DNA of 64,000 bases. Source: JAYWIG01 sp043789035 (GTDB lineage: Bacteria; Pseudomonadota; Gammaproteobacteria; Burkholderiales; Burkholderiaceae_E). The notes under the pieces were generated by a model that had not been told where the DNA came from, did not search any database, and worked only from the letters and a program-made list of their open reading frames with translations. A program made the translations under genes and the position numbers. Below, one piece after another: positions 43,300-52,761 of this stretch (its first letter is position 1; each line of letters opens with the position of its first letter). The stretch lies in assembly GCA_043789035.1 (NCBI GenBank), contig JAYWIG010000361.1, positions 1 through 64,000 of the forward strand, given 5' to 3'.

Positions 43300-44628
43300 T
43301 TAATCCACTTCGCCTGGCTCATAAAGAGCTTCTCTTCCTAATCGATCCATACAAAGCTCTGCTGTCCACGGTAACATTAAAGAACCACAGCGAGAATCTC
43401 GATACAAGCGTTCAAGTTTTAAAGTCTTCAACATCGATTGCCCGCCGCAAGTGCGAATCGCTAAGCGACAAATTTCGTTGGCATTTTCCATAATCGTGTA
43501 CTGCGATGCATAGGCGCGCAAGCGTACATCTTTGCCCGGATCAACTCTGGCCTCTTGCATGCAGCGCAAGAACAATGCCCTTGTTTGCTCTAACAAAATA
43601 TGAATTTGCGCAACGGTAATTTGTTTGGTGGCAAATTGCCTCCGCTTCACAGGCGGGCCCATGCCTTCGATTTCACCGCGCAGATATTTCACAGTGAATT
43701 CATAAGCGGCTATCGAGATGCCCATGTAAGTTGGCGACAGTGTTGTAAACATGTGCGGCCATCTTGCTGCAGCTTGGGCATACATACCGCGCGGCATCAT
43801 TTGCGCTGAATCTGGCACGAACACATCTTTCAAGATCAACGTGCGGGAAACTGTGCCACGCATACCAAGGGGATCCCAGTCACCCACAATACTGACGCCT
43901 TCTGCAATCGCTGGAATGGCAATATACAAGGAATCGCGCATTGAAGCACCTTCTTTATCTTCGGTGCAAAGCAAGCCATAGTAATTTGCTGCACCACTAA
44001 GAGAAGCAAAAATCTTTTTGCCGTTAATAATCCAGCCGCCATCTACTTTCTTTGCTAAAGTACCGAACGGTGCTTTGCCGGCTGCTGCCGCAGTGCCTTC
44101 AGAGAAAGGCTGTGCATAAATTGCGCCCTCCTCAACAATGCGCTTAAAGTGAATGGCTCTATGGGCCACGTGTTCGGCGCGCTGCTCGGGTGTGAACTCT
44201 AAGGCATCGGCTAGCACGCCAGGCCACAAAGATGAACATGCATGCATGTTGAAGGTCAGCGCTGTGGCACCGCAATATTTACCTAGGGTAGCCGATACCA
44301 TTGAATACGTATAAAGGTCGGCCCCCATACCGCCGTATTCCTTAGGCACGCAAAGCGCCAGCAAGCCGCTTTCACGCAAATCATCATAGTTCTCGAATGG
44401 AAAGCTGGCTTCTTTGTCCCAGCGAGCCGCTCTCGGTGCTAACCGTGTTTGCCCAACCCTCTCGGCTAATTCGATCATCGACCGTTGTTCAGCGGTAAGC
44501 TCCAATGCAGAACCCGGTACGGTGTAGCGGGGGTCCAACTCGGCAAGACCTATGCTAAGTTTGAGCGACTCTTCCAGGCTTGGTAGATCATCTTTAAAGC
44601 TCGCTGCGATATCGGAAGGTGCATTCAT
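43300..44628 (-). CDS. Acyl-CoA-dehydrogenase-fold flavoprotein, possible monooxygenase
   Basis: A 442-residue protein of the acyl-CoA dehydrogenase fold: helical N-domain, a beta domain with AQPFSEGTAAAAGKAPFGTLA and WIINGKKIFASLSGA near 195-230, and a C-terminal helical domain. In dehydrogenases the C-domain carries YEGT with the catalytic Glu after an RD motif. Here the sequence is YRDSRCGSLMLPWTAEL (409-425), without that Glu. The same fold is used by two-component flavin monooxygenases (for example 4-hydroxyphenylacetate hydroxylase C2), and a flavin reductase gene lies in the same locus, so hydroxylation is a reasonable alternative. It overlaps the alpha/beta hydrolase gene by 4 nt. Confidence 0.78.
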   Translation of the reverse strand: MNAPSDIAASFKDDLPSLEESLKLSIGLAELDPRYTVPGSALELTAEQRSMIELAERVGQTRLAPRAARWDKEASFPFENYDDLRESGLLALCVPKEYGGMGADLYTYSMVSATLGKYCGATALTFNMHACSSLWPGVLADALEFTPEQRAEHVAHRAIHFKRIVEEGAIYAQPFSEGTAAAAGKAPFGTLAKKVDGGWIINGKKIFASLSGAANYYGLLCTEDKEGASMRDSLYIAIPAIAEGVSIVGDWDPLGMRGTVSRTLILKDVFVPDSAQMMPRGMYAQAAARWPHMFTTLSPTYMGISIAAYEFTVKYLRGEIEGMGPPVKRRQFATKQITVAQIHILLEQTRALFLRCMQEARVDPGKDVRLRAYASQYTIMENANEICRLAIRTCGGQSMLKTLKLERLYRDSRCGSLMLPWTAELCMDRLGREALYEPGEVD

Positions 44629-45383
44629 ACCAAAACCTTTTTTAAAAAATGTTCAATGGCACTACAAAATAGTTCTGGATTCTCAAGCGGCGCGAGGTGG
44701 CCTACGCCGGGCAAATTTTCAAAGTACCCATTTGGCAACTTCGCAGCCAGTTTCTCCAACACTGCTACGGGAGCGGTTTTGTCATGTTCCGCTGCTAAAC
44801 AAAGTACTGGCAATGAAATTAAAGACAGTGAGGGCCGAGCATCAAATGTCACTAATGCGCTGAGCGCAGCTCGATAAGTTTGCGCTGGCACTTGTGCCAT
44901 CAAAGACGCACAGAAAGCACGAACCACTTCCGGGCAGTTTGGGCCCACCATACCTGGCACCAGTTTCGCGGCAACATCAGCCATCGTTTTTCCAGCATCG
45001 AGCGGGGCCGTTCTATCAGCAATAAAACGCTGCTGAAATAGCCCATCTTTATTACCAAACGCGGGGCTGGTTTGAGCGAGTATCAAGGCGGCCAAATTCA
45101 ATGGCGTATTGAAATTCGAATTCATGATGGCAAGAGTTTGGGCAAGCATTCCGCCCATACTATGGCCAACTAATATCGTAGCTTGGCTCGGCCGGGAACG
45201 CAGGCTTTCGTACAAGATCTGAGCCGCAGCACCGAATGTATAAGGCTCAATTAAAGGCTGGCCGCCATACCCCGATTGATTAAAAGCAATCGCATCAAAG
45301 CCTTGCTTAGCGAAGTAAGCGACATGAGTGTCAAAGCCCTTGGCTAAACCGCCTATGCCATGCAAAAACACAATCCGCATCAA
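44625..45383 (-). CDS. Alpha/beta hydrolase of the catabolic locus
   Basis: A 252-residue alpha/beta hydrolase: HGIGGLAKGFDTH (oxyanion region) at the start, LVGHSMGGMLAQTL near 90 with the nucleophile Ser, AAEHDKTAPVAVLEK with Asp near 205, and PGVGHLAPLENPE with His near 228. The fold is that of ring-fission-product or amide hydrolases, including N-formylmaleamate deformylase (NicD), which acts right after NicX in nicotinate degradation. Similarity here is generic, so only the context suggests that role. It overlaps both neighbours by 4 nt. Confidence 0.83.
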   Translation of the reverse strand: MMRIVFLHGIGGLAKGFDTHVAYFAKQGFDAIAFNQSGYGGQPLIEPYTFGAAAQILYESLRSRPSQATILVGHSMGGMLAQTLAIMNSNFNTPLNLAALILAQTSPAFGNKDGLFQQRFIADRTAPLDAGKTMADVAAKLVPGMVGPNCPEVVRAFCASLMAQVPAQTYRAALSALVTFDARPSLSLISLPVLCLAAEHDKTAPVAVLEKLAAKLPNGYFENLPGVGHLAPLENPELFCSAIEHFLKKVLV

Positions 45384-46426
45384 GCGACCATTCCTTTGTC
45401 AACAACGGCTTGCCCGTCGAGCAATACCGTACAGTTTTTAATCGGTAAATCGAAATGCCCTAAGGTGTGTCTAGCAGCAGTTTCATTGGCTCCGGTCGAA
45501 TACAGGAAATTGCCGGCGAAAGCCCTTAATTCGGTGCCATTAAAGTCGTTTTTATCGTACATGGCCATGGAGTCCCAACGCGCATTCGGATTCAAACCCC
45601 AACCGCAGTGTGAAACTGCATAGGCGTTTTTGTCATTCCACGCCGCAAAGTACGAACGCATCAGCTGCGCATCCACGCCAACGCCAGCAATACTTGTAAT
45701 GAAATCATTTTCAATGGTGAGTTCAATGCGCGATTCAAGATAACGCTTGAAAGTAAGATTTACGTCGCCAACATCCATTACAAGCAAACCGTTCACGCTA
45801 CCTGCCTTCGGAAAGCACAGACAAAGCCCACCCGGCCAATGAGAGATTGTTCCAGGTCTAGCGGTATAGCCCCAGCCGCCGCCTACCGGTGCACCTTCAA
45901 CGGCGATCAAAAGATCAGTTCCGGCCTGCGAGCTAACATGCATTGCCTTAGCGCTACGTAAACGCTTGATGTGCGATTTCACGATTGGCTCTAAAGCCAC
46001 ATCTGGCACTAACCGCTCAAGCACTTCCGGATGCTCACTCGACACCATCAGCACCCGTGCCCCTGTGCTTAAAATTTGCGGCAACTCTGGAGCATGTAGC
46101 AAACCCTCGACAGTGCAGTCGGCGATAAAAACGGCTTGGCTTAAGGCAGCAACGACTGGCGCTAATCCTGCGATGGCATCCGAAGCACCAGTTGACCGAA
46201 TTGCGACGGGTGCTGATTGTTTAGGCGTTGCGAGCTCTATCGTAAAACATTTCGCGCCCAGCTGCGCAAGCGCTAACTGCGATAGTTCGACGTTAACTCT
46301 CCTTGATGTTGTTTCGCACAATACTGCGCATACGTCGCCAGGCTGCACGCCGCATAAGGTAAAAGTTTTCACAAAGGCAGCTAGCCAATGCGAGTTCACG
46401 ATAGTTTGGGGACTTTGAATACTCAT
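45380..46426 (-). CDS. NicX-like 2,5-dihydroxypyridine 5,6-dioxygenase (M29-related)
   Basis: A 348-residue protein that, from memory of the family, aligns along its length with NicX, the Fe(II) extradiol-type dioxygenase that opens 2,5-dihydroxypyridine. Shared blocks are STGARVLMVSSEHPEVLERL near 120-140, MHVSSQAGTDL near 162, ISHWPGG near 194, DVGDVNLTFKRY near 218, SHCGWGLNPNARW near 272-284, AFAGNFLYSTG near 302 and HFDLPIKNC near 324. The three iron ligands of NicX correspond to His273, His324 and Asp326 here, all conserved. It is first in a tightly overlapping minus-strand operon. A leucine-aminopeptidase (M29) role is less likely given the ligand pattern. The exact ring substrate is unknown. 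Confidence 0.82.
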   Translation of the reverse strand: MSIQSPQTIVNSHWLAAFVKTFTLCGVQPGDVCAVLCETTSRRVNVELSQLALAQLGAKCFTIELATPKQSAPVAIRSTGASDAIAGLAPVVAALSQAVFIADCTVEGLLHAPELPQILSTGARVLMVSSEHPEVLERLVPDVALEPIVKSHIKRLRSAKAMHVSSQAGTDLLIAVEGAPVGGGWGYTARPGTISHWPGGLCLCFPKAGSVNGLLVMDVGDVNLTFKRYLESRIELTIENDFITSIAGVGVDAQLMRSYFAAWNDKNAYAVSHCGWGLNPNARWDSMAMYDKNDFNGTELRAFAGNFLYSTGANETAARHTLGHFDLPIKNCTVLLDGQAVVDKGMVA

Positions 46427-46441
46427 GGACGAATATTAATG

Positions 46442-46455
46442 TATGATTTTTCATA
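46442..46455. promoter_or_regulatory. Palindrome in the divergent promoter region, candidate MarR operator
   Basis: TATGATTTTTCATA is an inverted repeat (TATGA/TCATA with a TTTT spacer) centred in the 59-nt space between the NicX-like gene (-) and the flavin reductase-MarR gene (+). MarR-domain proteins and IclR regulators both bind palindromes in such places, so either the fused MarR domain or the nearby IclR protein could act here. No footprint or second copy supports the choice. Confidence 0.4.
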
Positions 46456-46485
46456 TATCAACACCAACCCTTCATCTCCTAATCT

Positions 46486-47454
46486 ATGACTACCGCAAAC
46501 TTTAACCCGCGCGAGTTGCGCAACTGTCTCGGCGAATTCACTACGGGCGTTACTGTCATCACCTGCAATACGGCGGAAGAGCTGCCAGTTGGTGTGACCG
46601 CCAACAGCTTTAGCGCCTTATCGCTCGAACCGCCTTTAGTGTTGTGGAGCTTGGCGAAGAAATCTGGTAGCTTAGCGCTGTTCAATGCACACGGTCACTT
46701 CGCCGTGAATATTTTGAGCAATGAGCAGCAAGATACCGCTATGGCATTTTCGCGACCAAGTGCCGACCGCTTCAATGGCGTTGATTATTCATTAGGTCTC
46801 CACAAGCTGCCGATCTTAAAAAACTGTCTAGCGCATTTCAGCTGCAAAGTCGTTCAAGCGCTAGATCAGGGTGACCATGTCTTATTTATCGGAGAAGTGC
46901 TGCACTTCGAGCAAACACAAGTGCAAAACGATGTGCCCAAGCGACCTTTGGTATTTTCACGTGGTAAGTTCACTGATCTAGCACCCGAAGCAATTGCGCC
47001 AAGCAATCCAATTTCAGTTGCACCGTCCCACAGCGGGACGTTTTACAAAGATTACTTACCGTATTTATTGGCAAGAGCAGCCAATGATTCAGCAAGCCAT
47101 TTTCATGCAAGACTTAAAACGTATGGTTTAAACATGCTTTCTTGGAGAGTTTTGGCGAGCCTGAGCGATGGCATCGCTTGGACGGTCAATGATTTATGTA
47201 GAGTGAGTTTGGCTAAGCAACCAACAATTTCGAAACTACTTGATAGGTTGGAAGATCAAAGACTGATTAAACGAAACACCGACATTGATGATGCACGGAA
47301 AGTGATGGTCACATTAACCAAAACAGGAGCATCAAAAATTAACCCAGTGATTGCCGAAGCCCAGGGTTACGGCGAATCATTGTCGGGGAAATTTGCACCG
47401 GGTGAACTAGATGCGTTCAAAGAAACGCTTAAAAAACTCATAGCTGTGCAGTAG
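46486..47454 (+). CDS. Flavin reductase fused to a MarR domain
   Basis: A 322-residue two-domain protein. Residues about 1-165 form a flavin reductase (HpaC/DIM6-like): LRNCLGEFTTGVTVITC, GVTANSFSALSLEPPLVLWSL, and GDHVLFIGEVLHF. Residues about 185-322 form a winged-helix MarR domain with YGLNMLSWRVLASLSDG, LCRVSLAKQPTISKLLDRLED as recognition helix and a DDARKVMVTLTKTG wing. The same arrangement is known in the C1 reductase of Acinetobacter 4-hydroxyphenylacetate hydroxylase, where the MarR-like part senses the aromatic substrate and relieves autoinhibition. Here it would provide reduced flavin to the flavoprotein at 43300. Whether the MarR part still binds DNA is open. It is divergent from the NicX operon. 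Confidence 0.87.
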   Translation: MTTANFNPRELRNCLGEFTTGVTVITCNTAEELPVGVTANSFSALSLEPPLVLWSLAKKSGSLALFNAHGHFAVNILSNEQQDTAMAFSRPSADRFNGVDYSLGLHKLPILKNCLAHFSCKVVQALDQGDHVLFIGEVLHFEQTQVQNDVPKRPLVFSRGKFTDLAPEAIAPSNPISVAPSHSGTFYKDYLPYLLARAANDSASHFHARLKTYGLNMLSWRVLASLSDGIAWTVNDLCRVSLAKQPTISKLLDRLEDQRLIKRNTDIDDARKVMVTLTKTGASKINPVIAEAQGYGESLSGKFAPGELDAFKETLKKLIAVQ

Positions 47455-47476
47455 CGATGAACTTAGCCTTGTAAAC

Positions 47477-48271
47477 CTACCAGTCGATCATTCCACCGAT
47501 TCGCTTAGCAGCGTCTCTCAAGGCGGCAAGATGCTTAATTGCGACCGGCAAGGGTTCGGACTCTCGTCCCCAATGCATCGCCACAGCAGCAACAAGACGG
47601 CCAGAATGGTTATAAATCGGCACCGCTAAACAATAAATACCAGTGAGATATTCTTCATTGTCGAGGGAGTAATCCGCCTCGCGAATACGCTCGAACTCAA
47701 CTTTCAATCGATCAGGATTCGTTAATGTGTTACCCGTAATTTGCACCAACGGGCAATGCTTCACGAACTTATCGCGAGCTTGTACTGGCATGTAGCTCAA
47801 AAACAACTTGCCGCAAGCCGATGCATACAGTGGCAGCATCGCGCCGGGATACAACGATGCCTCTTGAGGCCATCCACGCTCAATGCGATCAAGATACATT
47901 ACCGAATTGCCGTTCGGAATAGTGAGATTACAAGTGTGACCTACCGCATCAACAAGCTCTTCAAGAACCTGCCTACGAGTTGCCTGGCTTTCCTTATTGA
48001 GTAAGGCCGCTCTGGCAACTGGCGATAATGTTTGCGACTTACCGAAATGACGACCATCAGCATGTCTACCGACAAGCCCCGCTTGTTCCAGCACGCTAAG
48101 GACGCGAAATACAGTTGGCTTTGGTAGCTCTACAGAGCGGCAGATCTCGCTTAAGTGCGAAGGCTCTTTTCGTTTGCCTACGACGTCGAGAATACGCGCT
48201 GCCACGGCTAAGCTAAAGTCGCTTTCAGTATCGGTAGCTGTTTCATTTGCAATTTGCGCATCGTTTTCCAT
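47477..48271 (-). CDS. IclR-family transcriptional regulator
   Basis: A 264-residue regulator: an N-terminal winged helix (SLAVAARILDVVGKRKEPSHL, then EICRSVELPKPTVFRVLSVLE) and a C-terminal GAF-like effector domain (about 95-264) with PGAMLPLYASACGKLFLSYMP, the family's effector pocket region. IclR members commonly control aromatic catabolism genes, which fits the adjacent locus. The ATG at 48271 is preceded by GGGAG at five nt; an ATG-like start four codons upstream lies before the RBS. It converges on the flavin reductase gene (22 nt). Confidence 0.9.
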   Translation of the reverse strand: MENDAQIANETATDTESDFSLAVAARILDVVGKRKEPSHLSEICRSVELPKPTVFRVLSVLEQAGLVGRHADGRHFGKSQTLSPVARAALLNKESQATRRQVLEELVDAVGHTCNLTIPNGNSVMYLDRIERGWPQEASLYPGAMLPLYASACGKLFLSYMPVQARDKFVKHCPLVQITGNTLTNPDRLKVEFERIREADYSLDNEEYLTGIYCLAVPIYNHSGRLVAAVAMHWGRESEPLPVAIKHLAALRDAAKRIGGMIDW

Positions 48272-48523
48272 TAATACTCCCAAAACGCTCGCGCCCTATT
48301 TATCTCAGGATTGCCAAAGATAATGACGAAGATGGTGATAAAGAAATTCTTTTAGTAAGTGTATGTTGTACTAATCTGCAACGAAGGGCAACAAAACCAT
48401 TTCTTCCAGAGAGGGCAATTTGGGCCTTATAAATCCAGGCTCTTGCCTAAGTATTTGTAATCCCCCAATAAATGCGACGCCTGCCCAACTAGGGTGCTCA
48501 ATAAGTGCCGTTAAAATGGCAGT

Positions 48524-51178
48524 ATGCACGCAAAACACCCACAAAAATACACGCCTTCCTCCATAGAAGCCACAGTTCGCGCCCAATGGGAGGCATCGAA
48601 GGCCTATCTAACTCTCGAAAACGACCCTCGCTTTCCAAAAGGAAAGTTTTACGCCTGTTCTATGCTGCCATACCCAAGCGGCAAATTACACATGGGTCAC
48701 GTACGTAATTACACGATCAATGACGTGATGTACCGGGCCATGCGTATGCAAGGTTACAACGTGTTGATGCCCATGGGATGGGATGCCTTTGGCATGCCTG
48801 CGGAAAACGCCGCAATTGCCAATGATGTGCCGCCGGCGAAATGGACTTACGCGAACATTAAAGACATGAAGGATCAAATGCAGCCATTAGGCCTTGCATT
48901 CGATTGGACGAGAGAAGTCACTACCTGCGATCCGAGCTATTACCGCTGGAACCAATGGATGTTTTTGAAAATGCTCGAAAAAGGTATCGCTTATCGCAAA
49001 ACTCAAATGGTGAATTGGGACCCTGTTGATCAAACCGTATTGGCCAATGAGCAGGTGATCGACGGTAAAGGCTGGCGTAGTGGCGCCATTGTTGAAAAAC
49101 GCGAAATTCCTGGGTACTACCTCGGCATTACCCAGTATGCCGCAGAACTTCACGAAACGGTTGTAAACCATCTTGACGGTTGGCCAGAGCGCGTACGTCT
49201 GATGCAGGAAAATTGGATTGGTAAGAGTGTCGGTGTTCGCTTTGCATTCCCGCACAAGATTCAAGGTACTGACGGGAGGCTCATTCAAGATGGTCGAATG
49301 TATGTATTTACGACCCGCGCAGATACGATAATGGGCGTGACATTTTGTGCCGTTGCGCCCGAGCACCCGTTAGCAGAGCATGCCGCCAAAACAAACGCTA
49401 AGCTAGCCGCCTTTATCGATGAATGCAAAAAAGGTGGTACCACCGAAGCCGAACTTGCGCTGAAAGAAAAAGAAGGGATGAACTCTGGTCTTCAAGTTCA
49501 ACACCCACTGACCGGGTCAATGGTGGATGTGTGGGTCGGCAATTATGTATTGATCACTTACGGCGATGGCGCGGTAATGGGCGTGCCCGCCCATGATGAG
49601 CGCGATTTTGCCTTTGCCAAAAAGTACTCTTTGCCTATCAAGCAAGTAACAGCGCTAGGCACTCATACTTACGATAGCAATGCTTGGGCAGATTGGTATG
49701 GCACTAAAGACGGCCTAAGCGTCAATAGCGGCACCACCGATGGCATGACTTTCGAAAAGGCCGTAGACACTATTGCAAGTGACTTAGCAAGCAAAGGCCT
49801 AGGGGAAAAGAAAACTACTTGGCGTCTTCGCGATTGGGGTGTTAGCCGCCAGCGTTATTGGGGCACGCCCATACCGATTATTCACTGCGACGAACACGGC
49901 GCCGTGCCAGTACCTGAAAAAGACTTACCGGTGATATTGCCTGAAGATTGCATTCCGGATGGCACTGGCAACCCGCTAAATAAACATGAAGGTTTTCACG
50001 CCGGTGTCGTGTGCCCAATTTGCAGCAAAAAGGCACGACGCGAAACCGACACCATGGATACCTTCGTCGATTCGGCTTGGTACTACATGCGATACGCCTG
50101 TCCTGATGCGGCATTTGGTATGGTTGATGCGCGCAACGATTATTGGATGCCGATGGACCAGTACATCGGCGGTATTGAGCATGCTGTATTGCACTTGCTG
50201 TATGCGAGGTTCTGGACCAAGGTGATGCGTGATTTAGGGCTTGTGAAGTTCGACGAACCTTTTACAAACCTGTTCACGCAAGGCATGCTAAGCAACGAGA
50301 GCTTCTTTCGTGAAGAGGCCGACGGTAAGAAGCGCTGGTTCTATCCGTCCGAAGTCAGTCTCACTCATGACGATAAGGGCAAGCCTATCGGTGCGACCTC
50401 AAAAGAAGATGGCAAACCAGTACAACTAGGTGGCATTGAAAAAATGTCAAAGAGTAAAAACAATGTTGTCGAGCCAAAAGAAATTATTGCGCAGTTCGGC
50501 GCTGATACGGCTCGCTTATTCGTCATGTTTGCGGGGCCGCCGGATCAAAGCGCGGCTTGGAGCGATTCCGGAGTTCAGGGCGCTTATCGCTTCCTAAACC
50601 GCTTATGGAATTTTGGACAAAGCAATTTAGCACTAGGAGATTTAGCGCCAAATGTAAGCACTACTTCGCTCAACGACGATGAAAAGAAATTGCGCCGAGA
50701 AATTCACTTAGTGCTAAAGCAAGCCCATTACGACTATGAACGTTTGCAATATAACACGGTCGTATCAGCATGTATGAAGCAGTTGAATGCCCTTGAGCTC
50801 CACGGCTCTGAGGCAGGGAAAGTTCAATCCGCAGTAATGGCCGAAGGTGTCAGCATCTTACTCAGAGTGCTCTATCCGATTGTGCCGCACATCACAACCG
50901 CACTTTGGGACGATATGGGCTTTGCTGCCAAAACAACTTTACTTGACGCACCATGGCCAGAAGTTGATGAAGCGGCATTGGTGCAAGACGAAATCGAGTT
51001 GATGTTGCAGGTAAACGGCAAACTTCGTGGCAGTCTTTTAGTTTCGGCCAATGCAGATAAAGCAACGATTGAAGCAGCCGCACTAGCCAGCGAAGGGTTC
51101 GCAAAATATAGCGAGGGTAAGGCACCGAAGAAAATTGTAGTCGTACCCGGTCGGCTTGTGAACGTGGTGGTCGGCTGA
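48524..51178 (+). CDS. leuS: Leucyl-tRNA synthetase
   Basis: An 884-residue class Ia synthetase. The HIGH-type motif is [15 protein letters not shown] near 46-60, the editing (CP1) domain contains [20 protein letters not shown] near 265 and [13 protein letters not shown] near 350, and the KMSKS loop is [17 protein letters not shown] near 637. The anticodon-binding and C-terminal domains are complete. It charges tRNA-Leu and proofreads. It begins the leuS-lptE-holA-proA series; the lptE start shares a base with its stop (TGATG). No T-box or leader was seen. Confidence 0.97.
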   Translation: MHAKHPQKYTPSSIEATVRAQWEASKAYLTLENDPRFPKGKFYACSMLPYPSGKLHMGHVRNYTINDVMYRAMRMQGYNVLMPMGWDAFGMPAENAAIANDVPPAKWTYANIKDMKDQMQPLGLAFDWTREVTTCDPSYYRWNQWMFLKMLEKGIAYRKTQMVNWDPVDQTVLANEQVIDGKGWRSGAIVEKREIPGYYLGITQYAAELHETVVNHLDGWPERVRLMQENWIGKSVGVRFAFPHKIQGTDGRLIQDGRMYVFTTRADTIMGVTFCAVAPEHPLAEHAAKTNAKLAAFIDECKKGGTTEAELALKEKEGMNSGLQVQHPLTGSMVDVWVGNYVLITYGDGAVMGVPAHDERDFAFAKKYSLPIKQVTALGTHTYDSNAWADWYGTKDGLSVNSGTTDGMTFEKAVDTIASDLASKGLGEKKTTWRLRDWGVSRQRYWGTPIPIIHCDEHGAVPVPEKDLPVILPEDCIPDGTGNPLNKHEGFHAGVVCPICSKKARRETDTMDTFVDSAWYYMRYACPDAAFGMVDARNDYWMPMDQYIGGIEHAVLHLLYARFWTKVMRDLGLVKFDEPFTNLFTQGMLSNESFFREEADGKKRWFYPSEVSLTHDDKGKPIGATSKEDGKPVQLGGIEKMSKSKNNVVEPKEIIAQFGADTARLFVMFAGPPDQSAAWSDSGVQGAYRFLNRLWNFGQSNLALGDLAPNVSTTSLNDDEKKLRREIHLVLKQAHYDYERLQYNTVVSACMKQLNALELHGSEAGKVQSAVMAEGVSILLRVLYPIVPHITTALWDDMGFAAKTTLLDAPWPEVDEAALVQDEIELMLQVNGKLRGSLLVSANADKATIEAAALASEGFAKYSEGKAPKKIVVVPGRLVNVVVG

Positions 51179-51702
51179 TGAAATACCAGTGGACCAAGCT
51201 TTTGATAGGTGCGCTCGTCATCACAGCGGTGGCCGGGTGCGGCTTTAAACTCAGAGGTCCAACTCAGTTTCCGTTCAAGAAACTATACACAAGCTTTGCT
51301 GATAGCTCCCCCGTTGGGGCTGATTTTAAACGCTTGATGCGGGCGCAGGATTCGGTCGAATTTGTTGCAAAACCAGAAGAAGGCGAAGTGCGTTTGATGG
51401 TTCTGCAAGACCTCAGAGAGCGCGAAATTGTCGGCTATTCGGCAACCGGTCGGCCACGTGAATATCAGCTTCGACAAAAACTGCGTTATCAGATACTTGA
51501 CAGTAAGGCGGATCCAATTGGTAGCTCTGCAGAAATTGTTATACGACGGGATATTTCTACTAGTGACGCGCTTATCAACGCGAAGCAGCAAGAAGAAGAA
51601 TTACTCTATCGCGAGATGCAAGATGATTTGGTACAACAGCTGCTTCGTCGCTTAAGTGTGGTGAACCCAAAGCAAGGTTCCGATGCAAACTCGCGCCGAT
51701 GA
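51178..51702 (+). CDS. lptE: LPS-assembly lipoprotein LptE
   Basis: A 174-residue lipoprotein. The signal peptide ends with AVAGC, the lipobox, so Cys21 is lipidated. CGFKLRGPTQFPFKKLY follows, the LptE opening (CGFxLRG). It forms the outer-membrane LPS translocon with LptD. Placement between leuS and holA is the standard order in proteobacteria. Its end overlaps the holA start by 20 nt. Confidence 0.93.
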   Translation: MKYQWTKLLIGALVITAVAGCGFKLRGPTQFPFKKLYTSFADSSPVGADFKRLMRAQDSVEFVAKPEEGEVRLMVLQDLREREIVGYSATGRPREYQLRQKLRYQILDSKADPIGSSAEIVIRRDISTSDALINAKQQEEELLYREMQDDLVQQLLRRLSVVNPKQGSDANSRR

Positions 51703-52756
51703 GTTTTCTGGCTTACTGAAACGTAGAGCCAAGTCGCTGCCGCTTGCTGTTTGGATACATGGAGACGAGCCATTGCTCTCAATAGAAGCGTCAGACGAAT
51801 ATCGCCAAGCCTGTAAATTGCAAGGCTTTACCGAACGCATTGTCATTCCAATTGAGCGCACTGTAAAACCCGATGCTCTATTGGCTCATACCCAAGCCCT
51901 TTCACTATTCGCGACGCGCAAGCTAATTGAAGTTCGATTTACAGGCAAACCGGTAAAAGACTGGGGCGCGGCACTGGGTGCGGCGGCCGAACAATTGGCC
52001 AACGACACGGAAACCGCTCTACTGGTAACTAGCCCGCGTTTAGACAAAAGCTCAACCAGTACATCTTGGTTTGGGCAGTTCGAGGGCGCTGGCTTAATTA
52101 TTCCGGTTTACCCAGTCGATAGAGCATTACTTCCGAAGTGGATTGAGCAGCGCTTACTCCGGCATGGCTTGAAAGCGAATCCGGCCACAATTGAACTTAT
52201 TGCGGCACGTGTTGAGGGCAACTTACTTGCGGCCGACCAAGAGGTAAAAAAACTGGCGTTATTGTTTGGTCCAGGGGCATTAGATACCACTTTAAACAAT
52301 GCGAACGAGGCAACACCGCTAGCCATCGTTCCTGAAGAAGAAGCCAACCAAGCGGTTCTTAATGTAGCTAGATACGACGTTTATGATGCTGTAAACGCCA
52401 TGTTGGCCGGTGATTCCGCGCGCCTTTATCGAACCTTAAACGGATTACAAGCTGAAGGCGAAGCGGGGCCGCTGTTACTTTGGGCACTCACTGACGCAAT
52501 TCGATCACTGATTGCATTGCGGCAAGCCCATGAACGTCGCGTGCCTCTAACGGGCATCATGCAGCGCCAACGAATTTACCCCCCCAGAGATCGACTTTTT
52601 GAGCAAGCCGTCAAACGTTGCGATATCAAGCGCTTAGAAGCATCGCTTTCGCAGGCCGCACTCGTGGACCGTATTATTAAAGGGGCCGCGACAGGCTATA
52701 CTCACACCGGAACTTGGGCCGGTTTTCAAGAGCTCACGCTTCGAATAGCGCAATAA
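51683..52756 (+). CDS. holA: DNA polymerase III subunit delta
   Basis: A 357-residue clamp-loader subunit. [22 protein letters not shown] near 20-40 is the HolA opening (hGdE). [37 protein letters not shown] near 153-190 is the AAA+-like lid with the conserved EGNLLAA(x)QEixKL, and [17 protein letters not shown] near 228 starts the collar domain. It opens the beta clamp. Located in the usual lptE-holA order. Confidence 0.94.
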   Translation: MQTRADEFSGLLKRRAKSLPLAVWIHGDEPLLSIEASDEYRQACKLQGFTERIVIPIERTVKPDALLAHTQALSLFATRKLIEVRFTGKPVKDWGAALGAAAEQLANDTETALLVTSPRLDKSSTSTSWFGQFEGAGLIIPVYPVDRALLPKWIEQRLLRHGLKANPATIELIAARVEGNLLAADQEVKKLALLFGPGALDTTLNNANEATPLAIVPEEEANQAVLNVARYDVYDAVNAMLAGDSARLYRTLNGLQAEGEAGPLLLWALTDAIRSLIALRQAHERRVPLTGIMQRQRIYPPRDRLFEQAVKRCDIKRLEASLSQAALVDRIIKGAATGYTHTGTWAGFQELTLRIAQ

Positions 52757-52761
52757 ACATC

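Noticed and set aside
48371..48586. Minus-strand open frame between the IclR gene and leuS
   Set aside because: It starts inside leuS, has no RBS and resembles nothing I recognise; the intergenic part has no supported feature.
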